DNA from: Pythium myriotylum | Taxonomy: Eukaryota; Oomycota; Peronosporomycetes; Pythiales; Pythiaceae | Direction: 5' to 3' | Assembly (NCBI GenBank): GCA_023091665.1 | Contig: JALJCQ010000020.1 | Coordinates: forward strand, 186,001 to 250,000 | Length of the DNA stretch: 64,000 nucleotides | Shown here: piece after piece, positions 39,754 through 49,110 of the stretch | Numbering within the stretch: position 1 is the stretch's first letter | How the letters are laid out: each line of letters starts with the position of its first letter | Notes under the pieces: generated by a model | Databases searched by the model: none | What the model was told of the DNA's origin: nothing | What the model saw: the letters and a program-made list of their open reading frames with translations, nothing else | Position numbers and translations under genes: made by a program

Positions 39754-40443
39754 ATGCTGCTCGAAACGCGACGACGCAAACGCGCGCTCGCCGTCACGGC
39801 GCCGAGTCTCGCGCGCCAGCAGCGACGGCCGCCCGCACTCGAGCGAGAAGACACCACTCAACACGAGAATCAGCGGAGACGCTCGCCTGGTACCGGCCAA
39901 GAGCAGCTCCACCAGCGGCGTGTGGAGCCCGTGCAGCAACGAGCTCCACAGGCAACGCCGCGCACGACCACGCCGACAGACCGGAGACTGCTGCTTTCGC
40001 GCGCGAGTCGCGTCCAGATCTTGCTCATGGAACGCCTGCGGGCGGTGGACATGCGACGGAGCCGTCGCCTCGAGCTGCTGGAGGAGATCGTGCGGCTCAA
40101 GAAAGTCATGCAGGAGCTCCAGCAAGAAGTGGACGCGACGACGCGCAGCCTCGAGCAGCTCGAGCAGCTCGTGCACAACCTGCAAGGGATCTCGTTCGCG
40201 CCCGTGACAACTTTGTCTCACGCAACTACTAATGAGTCGACCTCGACTGCTGCAATCGAGACGACAGCCGCACGAGCGCGGCTCACGCCCGGCACGATTT
40301 TGTGGACGAACCCGGCGTTCGTGAGTCGAGCAGCAACAGCTCCGGTCAGTTCTTCGAGCAGTGGCAGTGCCCCACGAACAGCTCGCAAAGACGACGACGT
40401 CCCGCCGTCGCGAGCCGAGACTTCGGCTCCAAATGCAAGCTAA
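39754..40443 (+). CDS. Hypothetical small coiled-coil protein
   Basis: 229 residues, single exon, from ATG at 39754. The N-terminal half is Arg/Gln/Thr-rich and likely disordered. Residues about 85-145 (RASRVQILLMERLRAVDMRR; LELLEEIVRLKKVMQELQQE) form a strong amphipathic coiled coil, which supports real coding. A Ser/Thr/Ala-rich tail follows. No family recognised. The basic N-terminus and short coiled coil could suit a DNA- or cytoskeleton-associated protein, but nothing decides. Confidence 0.55.
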   Translation: MLLETRRRKRALAVTAPSLARQQRRPPALEREDTTQHENQRRRSPGTGQEQLHQRRVEPVQQRAPQATPRTTTPTDRRLLLSRASRVQILLMERLRAVDMRRSRRLELLEEIVRLKKVMQELQQEVDATTRSLEQLEQLVHNLQGISFAPVTTLSHATTNESTSTAAIETTAARARLTPGTILWTNPAFVSRAATAPVSSSSSGSAPRTARKDDDVPPSRAETSAPNAS

Positions 40444-40676
40444 CTAGTAGTGTCGAGCGAGCTTGGACGTGTTAAAAAAGCAACTTTGCGTGATCCCTCG
40501 AGCAGCTCACGTCGCGATTTCCAGCCACGAGGCAGTTCGTCACCTCTAACGAGCGTGACGATTTTGTGTCACTCGATCGAGGGCAGAAACGAAAGAAACG
40601 ATCGCCCGTTTCTTAGAAACGCGTTTCGAAACATGGAGCTCACTTGCCTTTTTTTCCCCTGGTCAGTTGGGGGAAG

Positions 40677-41045
40677 ATGGCGACCAAGACTGCGGCGAGC
40701 GAGGCGCTCCACGCACGCCGCGCCGGCTCCACGAGCGCCGTCTGGGGCTACGTGATCGTGCTCTTCGCCGGGCTCAGCTTTCTGCTGTCGATGTGAGTTG
40801 ATTCATATATTTATTTATATTACTCTCGTCGCGTTGACGGTCGACGTTGGATTAGGTACGTCATGTTCTTCTCCAAGCTGCCGTCGCTCTTCGTGGACGA
40901 GAGCGAGAGTCCCAGCTCGCGCGGACTGCTGCGAGCCATCGAGCAAGACACGTACTACTGCTACCTCGTGCCGCTCACGATCCCCGTCTCGATCCTCGCG
41001 TTCTACGCCAACTGGGTCAGCCTCAAGTTCTTCCGTCACAACTAA
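40677..41045 (+). CDS. PIGY: PIG-Y, subunit of GPI-GlcNAc transferase
   Basis: Two exons, 40677-40792 and 40856-41045 (63-bp intron GTGAGT..TTAG), give 101 residues. Two membrane helices (VWGYVIVLFAGLSFLLSM; CYLVPLTIPVSILAFYANWV) flank a short loop, and the protein ends SLKFFRHN, the conserved PIG-Y C-terminus. PIG-Y is the small ER-membrane subunit of the GPI N-acetylglucosaminyltransferase complex that starts GPI-anchor synthesis by transferring GlcNAc to phosphatidylinositol. Small, intron-split genes like this are easily missed. It faces the next gene tail to tail with 64 bp between stops. Good context with the GPI-type surface protein at 37051-37884, though that is not evidence of linkage. 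Confidence 0.88.
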
Positions 41046-41109
41046 ATTATGCCTTGCATTTTGATAGGGGTTCTCTCTTTTTTCTTTTCATATCGTACTT
41101 GGTGGCGGC

Positions 41110-42396
41110 CTACACGGCTCGGATCGCGCTCGGCGCGTCGTTGTGTGTCTGGGAGAGCGACGGCTGCGTCTGCTGGTCTTGCTGCTGCTTCTCGCGGACT
41201 TTGCGCGCGAGGTACTTGATGAACGCGGCCTGCTTGGGGTTCTTTTTCAGGCTCTCGAGACTCCACTGCGTCGCCTGCTGCTTGGCAGCCGTCTGCGAGA
41301 GCTTGACGTACTTGTTGAACGCGTCGCTGTGCTCGGGGAACTTTTCGACAAATTCGCCGATCTCGTGCGGGAAGAGATTGAAGCCGACGACGACGCGCTT
41401 GTGCGACGCGGGCAGCGACCGCACGCGGCCGCTGAAATGCGGGTAGTTGCCGTCGCAGAGAATGCCGCGTCGGTATTTGTAGGGCACGCTCTGCCAGCCC
41501 GGCTCGCTGGCCATCCTCGCCTCCAAGTCGTCGGTCGAGAGCTTGCTCTCCGCGAGCCGGGTCTTGTACCCGTACTGCTTGTAGTGGTCGAGTCCTCGCG
41601 TGTTGACGTGGAAGCCGCCGCCGTCGACGCGCTGCTCGTCTCGCGTCGCGTCATTAGCCAGCGGACTCACATGCAGCGTCGCGCCGTAGATCGGCGGGAA
41701 GATGACGTTGGTCTCGAACCGCAGCATCTCGGCATAGTCCAAGTGGTACTCGGTCTCGTCGTCGCAGTCGGACGCGATGACCCAGACCGCGACGCCGTGC
41801 GTGCGCTTCCAGTCCTCTTCCGTGATCTCTCCACAACCTCTCGCGACCAGAAACTCCTCGACCGCCAGTCTCGCGAGCGCCGTGCGGTACTGCGTCTTGG
41901 CGTCTCGGTCCATCCCACGCTCGTCGCGCTGCTGCAGCTCGCGACGCTCGACGGCGTGGCTCGTTTCTATCTCCTCCTCCACGTCCATGTCTACACCTCG
42001 ACGGAGCTGCTCAGTCGGCACGAACACGCCCCAGACCGTCGCGCGCACGGCGCTCGCGTAGAGCAAGTCGGCCGTGGCCTCGTGCACGGCGTCGTCCACG
42101 ACGCGGAACAAGTCGCGCGTGGCCTTGGGCTGCTCGGCGACCACGGCGCCGGGCCGCGCGTCGCAGCCCGAGGGCGTGAACCCGTCTCTCCACGCGCGCA
42201 GCGCGAACGGCGCCGGCGGCGCCTCCTGCGCAGTGAGCCAGCGCGGCAGCAGCGCGCTCGCAGGCCCCATGGTGGTGGTGAAGCAATGGGGTCTCCCCCG
42301 AGAGGGGGAGGATGGACCTCTCAAAATGGATATCTGTCGCGGTGGGTGGAGCACGCTTGCGACTGCGGCCATTGCGGACGACCTGTGAAAACGCAT
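41110..42396 (-). CDS. Probable 2OG-Fe(II) oxygenase-fold protein
   Basis: 428 residues if started at the ATG at 42396, or 386 from the ATG at 42270, which has a near-ideal context (ccaccaccATGGGG). The extra N-terminus is Arg/Ser/Pro-rich and could be an organelle targeting peptide. In the middle, ETEYHLDYAEMLRFETNVIF gives an HxD pair, and further on NYPHFSGRVRSLPASHKRVV gives a His with an Arg about 11 residues later, the spacing of iron- and 2-oxoglutarate-binding residues in the double-stranded beta-helix oxygenases. FPPIYGATLHVSPL and GFNLFPHEIGEF look like core strands. The C-terminus is helical and Gln-rich. I infer the fold from these motifs alone; the substrate is unknown. Convergent with PIG-Y. 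Confidence 0.6.
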   Translation of the reverse strand: MRFHRSSAMAAVASVLHPPRQISILRGPSSPSRGRPHCFTTTMGPASALLPRWLTAQEAPPAPFALRAWRDGFTPSGCDARPGAVVAEQPKATRDLFRVVDDAVHEATADLLYASAVRATVWGVFVPTEQLRRGVDMDVEEEIETSHAVERRELQQRDERGMDRDAKTQYRTALARLAVEEFLVARGCGEITEEDWKRTHGVAVWVIASDCDDETEYHLDYAEMLRFETNVIFPPIYGATLHVSPLANDATRDEQRVDGGGFHVNTRGLDHYKQYGYKTRLAESKLSTDDLEARMASEPGWQSVPYKYRRGILCDGNYPHFSGRVRSLPASHKRVVVGFNLFPHEIGEFVEKFPEHSDAFNKYVKLSQTAAKQQATQWSLESLKKNPKQAAFIKYLARKVREKQQQDQQTQPSLSQTHNDAPSAIRAV

Positions 42397-43201
42397 ACGT
42401 TGCGTTTTTAATCAACGACCAGGACCCTTTCGACGAAGAAGCCGTCACTCGCGCGCGGGGATACATTTTCCTCCTCGCGAGGGGTCGTGGCTAGATTCGT
42501 AATTTCTACAAAGTCTCCTCTTCCCAACATTGAAGCTGCCCGCATCCACGTCAGTTTGCACGTGATATGACACACGGCCATCCAGCCGACGCCATGGACC
42601 TCCCGCCACATCCCGACGCGCCCCATGGACACCACGACCACGATGACTACTACTACTACTACTACGAGGGTTTAGCACTAGGGTTTAAACCCTTAAGTTG
42701 CTCGTCCGCAGCCACCGCGCCGCCCGCTCGTCTTCTCGCTGCAGTACGAAGAGCTCTCGACCGACGCCAACGACGCCAACGCACTCGGCGAGCTCGGTCG
42801 CTTCCTCGTGCGTCGCTGTTGTGAGCGCGTGGACCACGCCAACTTTGTGGTCTGGGTGCTCCGGTCGGCGGCCGCACGCGACCGACTGTTCCACGACCGC
42901 GGCGACCAGTTCCTGCGCGAGCTCGAGCGCGAGCAAAGCGCGCTGGTCGCGAGTCTCGAGGCCACGCAGAGCGTGCTCGAGCAGCTCGCGCAGCTCGTCG
43001 AGACGGCGCGGCGCCGCGAGCACTCGCGCCTGACGGAAGAGAAACTGCGCGAGCTCGTCGTGGAACAGTTGGCGTGGCCGCGAGACGCGACCGTCCGCAT
43101 GCCCCTCGCGCCCACGGAGACCGTGGACGGCGTCGTGCTCGCACCCACGACCACGCCAACAACGACCACGCCAACAACGACCACGCCAACGAACCCGTTC
43201 G

Positions 43202-44509
43202 TGTTGGATTATGTTGCGCATGCGTTGCACGTGCCTTCACGCGATGCCCTAGGTTCTTCTGCTCGCGCCGTCGTGCGCGTGGGCCACGATCTCTCCACCA
43301 AGCAGTTCATCTCGTGTGCTCTTTCGCTGCTCGACGCACTGCTTCGAGACCACGGCTTCGCGTGGGGCCCCGTGCTCGTGCCGATGCTCGCGACTGGCGA
43401 AACGCACGCTCGCCGACGTGCTTGCCTCGTACGAGCCTCCGCAGGTGCTCAGCTTCCTCGCGGCGCACAACGCCGACACCAGCGAGGCCTTCGAGCGCTT
43501 CGCTATGTCGTTCGCGGCCAGCGCTGTCTTCACGTACGTGCTCGGGCTCCGCGACCTCGGCGACTCGAACGTGCAGCTCTCGCCGCACGGCGAGGTCGCC
43601 CACACGAGCCTCCGGTTGGTCTTCTGCGAAGGCTGCTTCCCATTCTTTCCGTCTCTGGTGGACGCGCTCGGCGGACGCGAGAGCGAGGTCCACACGAGCG
43701 TCAAGAGCCACTGCGTGCGCGTGTTCCTGGCGCTGCGCAAGAGCGCAAGCGTGCTGCTGGCGTGGATGCTACTGATGCACGACAGCGGCGTCTGGGGAGT
43801 GCAGACCGCGCGCACGTTCATACGAGAGCGCCTGCGACTCGACTTGGACGACGCGCAGGTAGTCGAGCACTTGGAGTGGCTCTTCGACGACGCCCTCGTG
43901 CCCTTGGAGCCGATACTCGTTGAAGCGATCCACAAGGCGGCGCTGAAGCCTCGTCCGGCAGACTTGACGCCCGCATCCGACGAACCAACGGGATTCGACG
44001 GGTTCCTCGCCAGCCAGGACAACGATAGCACCGCAAGCATCTGGGCCGACCCGGATTTGCTGGGCGTTCGCGTGGATGCGTCTCAGCTACAACTTGAGAA
44101 CGTGGTCGCCACAGGAAGTTCGAGCGAGATCTGGCGGGGCCAGCAGAACAATTCCCCCGTGGCGATCAAGCGGCTGCAGGCGAGCCACCTGACCATGGCC
44201 AACGCCATCGCGTTCGCGACCAGAGCCAAGACCCTCGCGCCGTTGCGCCACAGCAACATCGTCGCGCTCGTGGGCGTCGAATGGACGAAAGTGGTCGAGA
44301 TGCAGACAGTCTGTGAGTGGATGGACAGCGGCGATCTTCGCTGCCTGCTCGACTCGGAGCTCGCAGCCTCGCTCTCGTGGGATAATTTCAAGCGCCAGCT
44401 CGCCATCGACGTGGCTGAGGCGCTCGCGTTTCTGAGCACGGCGGCAGTGGCTGGAGATGTGAATCTCACGTCTCGCAAGGTCTTGCTGGACACAAACAGA
44501 CGTGGCAAG
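43202..44509 (+). repeat. 1,308-bp tandem duplication, copy 1
   Basis: Begins at TGTTGGATTATG and ends at GACGTGGCAAG. I find no difference from copy 2 by eye; the long open frames of both copies translate identically. One base of homology (G) is shared at the junction. The unit is a multiple of three (436 codons) but starts in a different frame from that in which it ends, because of the internal frame break. Confidence 0.95.
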
Positions 44510-45817
44510 TGTTGGATTATGTTGCGCATGCGTTGCACGTGCCTTCACGCGATGCCCTAGGTTCTTCTGCTCGCGCCGTCGTGCGCGTGGGCCACGATCT
44601 CTCCACCAAGCAGTTCATCTCGTGTGCTCTTTCGCTGCTCGACGCACTGCTTCGAGACCACGGCTTCGCGTGGGGCCCCGTGCTCGTGCCGATGCTCGCG
44701 ACTGGCGAAACGCACGCTCGCCGACGTGCTTGCCTCGTACGAGCCTCCGCAGGTGCTCAGCTTCCTCGCGGCGCACAACGCCGACACCAGCGAGGCCTTC
44801 GAGCGCTTCGCTATGTCGTTCGCGGCCAGCGCTGTCTTCACGTACGTGCTCGGGCTCCGCGACCTCGGCGACTCGAACGTGCAGCTCTCGCCGCACGGCG
44901 AGGTCGCCCACACGAGCCTCCGGTTGGTCTTCTGCGAAGGCTGCTTCCCATTCTTTCCGTCTCTGGTGGACGCGCTCGGCGGACGCGAGAGCGAGGTCCA
45001 CACGAGCGTCAAGAGCCACTGCGTGCGCGTGTTCCTGGCGCTGCGCAAGAGCGCAAGCGTGCTGCTGGCGTGGATGCTACTGATGCACGACAGCGGCGTC
45101 TGGGGAGTGCAGACCGCGCGCACGTTCATACGAGAGCGCCTGCGACTCGACTTGGACGACGCGCAGGTAGTCGAGCACTTGGAGTGGCTCTTCGACGACG
45201 CCCTCGTGCCCTTGGAGCCGATACTCGTTGAAGCGATCCACAAGGCGGCGCTGAAGCCTCGTCCGGCAGACTTGACGCCCGCATCCGACGAACCAACGGG
45301 ATTCGACGGGTTCCTCGCCAGCCAGGACAACGATAGCACCGCAAGCATCTGGGCCGACCCGGATTTGCTGGGCGTTCGCGTGGATGCGTCTCAGCTACAA
45401 CTTGAGAACGTGGTCGCCACAGGAAGTTCGAGCGAGATCTGGCGGGGCCAGCAGAACAATTCCCCCGTGGCGATCAAGCGGCTGCAGGCGAGCCACCTGA
45501 CCATGGCCAACGCCATCGCGTTCGCGACCAGAGCCAAGACCCTCGCGCCGTTGCGCCACAGCAACATCGTCGCGCTCGTGGGCGTCGAATGGACGAAAGT
45601 GGTCGAGATGCAGACAGTCTGTGAGTGGATGGACAGCGGCGATCTTCGCTGCCTGCTCGACTCGGAGCTCGCAGCCTCGCTCTCGTGGGATAATTTCAAG
45701 CGCCAGCTCGCCATCGACGTGGCTGAGGCGCTCGCGTTTCTGAGCACGGCGGCAGTGGCTGGAGATGTGAATCTCACGTCTCGCAAGGTCTTGCTGGACA
45801 CAAACAGACGTGGCAAG
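44510..45817 (+). repeat. 1,308-bp tandem duplication, copy 2
   Basis: Directly abuts copy 1. After it the unique sequence resumes with CTCCATCTACTGAG, carrying the kinase C-lobe. Joining the flanks with one copy removed gives the presumed original gene order. Confidence 0.95.
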
Positions 45818-46230
45818 CTCCATCTACTGAGCTCAGCCACCAGCGAGCGTCACGTCGTACGATGGAGGAAGTTCTCAATGGCGGCAAAGCGGCAGAGGCG
45901 TCGGCAGTGTACTCGCTCGGCGTGCTGCTGTACGAGTTGGACACGCTCCGTCTCCCGTTCCACGACGCCGTCAGTAAAAATTTCTCCACGATGGAGGACG
46001 AGCTGCTCAGCAAGCGTCTCGCAGCGGGTGAGCTCACATTGTCGTTCTCGCCAGAGTGTCCGGTCCCAATCGCTGATCTCGCGCGCGAGTGTCTCTGCCA
46101 CGATCCAGCGACGCGACCGAGTGCGTCGGCCGTGTCGTACGCCTTGCGCGACATCCTCAAGAACGAGCTCTAGCTGGGCAAACAATATATAAAACCCACG
46201 CGTCGTTTTTTCTTCTTCTTCTTCTTCTTT

Positions 46231-46861
46231 CTACGACTCTTTTACCTCCACGAGCCGCTCAACAGGTAGCCGCAGACGCGCAGCCCACGCTCGCGCGCTC
46301 TCGAGCAGCGCCGCGTCCTCGCTCTCGCTCTCGACCACGACGGTCTCACTTGGCGCCACCCCGGCCTCGCCGTCCACGATGGCCTCGGCCTTGGTCAGCG
46401 CCACCGAGGGCACTCGGAGCGAGCGCACGCGAAGAGACTCAATGCATTCTCGCAGCTTGGCCGTCTCGTCGTCGGTCAGCTCGGTCGTGAGCCCACTCGT
46501 GAGCGCCACACTGTTATCGGAGACCGTCAGTCGTGTCTCCATTGCATTTGCATTATCAATGTATGAGAAACGTACAGCAGCGCTCCTCGCAGTGAGCTGA
46601 AGCGGAAGGCGACGCGCGCGGCTGCCTGGAAGCCGTCGTCGAAGCCTTCCTGCAGCGCGCTCTCCTTGCCGTGGTCGATGGCCTCGCGCACGCCGACCTG
46701 TTCTTTGCGTGCAACGTGAGACTGCGCGAGCCCATGCGACGCGGCAGTCTTGCTAGTCGCACCGTCTTCATGCGACGCGCGAGCGCCGCCATCTCCGAGC
46801 GCTGGAGCGCGCTTTCTTCCTCGCCGTCGCTCAGAAAGTCGTCGAAGCCGTCGTCGTCCAT
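46231..46861 (-). CDS. YAE1: YAE1-domain protein
   Basis: Three exons on the minus strand: 46861-46763, 46721-46576 and 46510-46231, giving 174 residues. Introns are 41 bp (GTGCGA..GCAG) and 65 bp (GTACGT..ACAG). Joining them yields MDDDGFDDFLSDGEEESALQ, then KTSHVARKEQVGVREAIDHG and KESALQEGFDDGFQAAARVA, the repeated Gly-spaced helix of Yae1 proteins (GxxxGxxxxLQxGF). Yae1, with Lto1, is an adaptor that brings the cytosolic iron-sulfur targeting complex to the ABC protein Rli1/ABCE1. The C-terminal exon is acidic and unremarkable. The gene is invisible as a single open frame. An in-frame ATG at 46921 would add 20 residues. Confidence 0.78.
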
Positions 46862-47035
46862 GTTCACTTTGGAGACGAGAATGCGAGGCCAGCCACTGGG
46901 GGTTATTGCCATTCCAGCCAATCAACGTGGCGTATGAACACCAATATCCATTTTCATTGGCTAATAGTCACATCAGAGATATCGTAAATCATTAGATCTG
47001 CCCGCCTTTCTTGCCATGGTTGAGCTCCTGGCGAG

Positions 47036-47934
<899 letters not shown>

Positions 47935-48088
47935 TACGAGTATGCGAGATCAGAGGTTCAACAGTCCAGCGTGGCAGTTGACGCCACGCGCAAAACCGCA
48001 ACACCCGAGTGTTGGTGTTGACGTTCGCCACTGACTCCCCTCCGATAGCTCTATTCTTCTCTTTCCATGACCCACTTTTGCTTTCGCC

Positions 48089-48994
48089 ATGTTCCCTCGC
48101 TCGCTTCCATCGCTTCTCGCCGCTGGCTCCTTTGAATCTGCCATGTGGCTCTGGGCTCTCGACGGACTCGTGCTGAGCCAGCTCCCCACTCCTGCGAGCG
48201 GCCGCTTCCTCGACGTCGGCTGTGGGGCTGGCTTGCTCTCGATCACGGCAGCATCCATGGGCTTCGACGTCACGGCTGTCGACCTCTCCCAAACGCAAAT
48301 CGCTCGTCTCCATGCCAACATTGCCGGCTCCGCCCAAGAGCCCAGCATCTCGGCGTTTGTGAGCGACGGCCAGACACTCGCGAGTCTCGCCGACGCGTCG
48401 TACGACGTCGTAGGCTCGAGCTTTGGCATTTTCATGTTCCCCGACCGTGTCGCGGCCTGGATGTCAGCGCGCCGCGTGCTCGTGCCTGGCGGGAAGCTCT
48501 TCGCGACAAGTTGGGACCCGAGTGGCTCTCCCCACGTGGCTATGTTCCGCTATCTCGCACAGCATGCCACGGATCGAGATCGAGCTGGTGCTTTCAAGCA
48601 AGATGAAGAAGCGCCAAAGTCTCCCCCGCCGGCTAACCGCACGGCCGACGCTGCGTCGTTCCGCGATGAGCTGCTCGAGAGCGGCTTCGAGGACGTCCGC
48701 GTGCACACGCTGAGCCACCCGATCGTGTTCCAAAGCGGCGAGCAGCTCGTCACCGATCTGCTGGAGAGCGAGTGGGTGCGCTCGGTGCTGGGCCACAAGG
48801 ACGAGCTCTCGCTGCAGCGCGCGAGTCTCGACTACGTCCAGCTCGTGCTGCGCGACGAAGATCCGTTCACTTCAAACACCGAAATCGCACCCTCGAGCGA
48901 GACGCTGCCGATTGAGCGCCACGCGCTGTGGGCCCAGCCCTTCGCTCTGCCTGCGCGCGCTCACGTCGCTATCGCCACGACTGCACGCAAATAG
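48089..48994 (+). CDS. Class I SAM-dependent methyltransferase
   Basis: 301 residues, single exon, from ATG at 48089. A short N-terminal helix region precedes the Rossmann-like methyltransferase core: motif I FLDVGCGAGLLSITAASMG, motif II acid in VTAVDLSQTQIARLHAN, SDGQTLASLADASYDVVGSS for motif IV and ARRVLVPGGKLFATSWDPSG for motif VI. It is UbiE/Methyltransf_11-like in layout. The C-terminal part is a substrate-side region without recognised identity. Small-molecule or protein substrate cannot be told. Convergent with the gene at 49111. Confidence 0.85.
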   Translation: MFPRSLPSLLAAGSFESAMWLWALDGLVLSQLPTPASGRFLDVGCGAGLLSITAASMGFDVTAVDLSQTQIARLHANIAGSAQEPSISAFVSDGQTLASLADASYDVVGSSFGIFMFPDRVAAWMSARRVLVPGGKLFATSWDPSGSPHVAMFRYLAQHATDRDRAGAFKQDEEAPKSPPPANRTADAASFRDELLESGFEDVRVHTLSHPIVFQSGEQLVTDLLESEWVRSVLGHKDELSLQRASLDYVQLVLRDEDPFTSNTEIAPSSETLPIERHALWAQPFALPARAHVAIATTARK

Positions 48995-49110
48995 TGGATG
49001 AAGATCTCCGGTATCTTATCTGAGTAAATGGAGCTGTTAACCAGCTGCCCGTTATTCTAAGATCTCAGTACTTAACAATTACTAGTTTTTGGTGTATGGA
49101 GTGCCTCGTC

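Larger units (their letters stand above)
42594..46173 (+). pseudogene. VPS34-like PI3K fused to a TKL kinase domain, frame-broken and tandemly duplicated
   Basis: The coding core opens after a stop at 42694; the ATG at 42594 (with a poly-Tyr run) is out of frame with it and no clean intron joins them. The frame from 42697 matches the end of the PI3K helical domain (LRSAAARDRLFHDRGDQFLR; RLTEEKLREL; VRMPLAPTETVDGVVLAP) and the start of the catalytic domain (VRVGHDLSTKQFISCALSLL, LVPMLATGE). After a +1 break near 43400 it continues (TLADVLASYEPPQVLSFLAA; VFTYVLGLRDLGDSNVQLSP; LEPILVEAIHKAA, the class III terminal helix). A kinase domain follows: Gly-loop TGSSSEIWRG, VAIKRL, RHSNIVALVG, GDVNLTSRKVLLD; its C-lobe (EEVLNGGKAAEA, VYSLGVLLYELDT) lies in a third frame at about 45855-46173. 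DRHxxN, DFG (both domains) and HRD are altered, so catalysis is unlikely. The internal 1,308-bp duplication ends the first copy with a stop at 44558-44560. A 73-bp GT-AG intron (43370-43442) could bridge the first break but would remove conserved residues. Confidence 0.7.

Noticed and set aside
41143..42411. 422-codon plus-strand frame opposite the oxygenase-like gene
   Set aside because: Shadow frame; the minus strand has the meaningful motifs and better start context.
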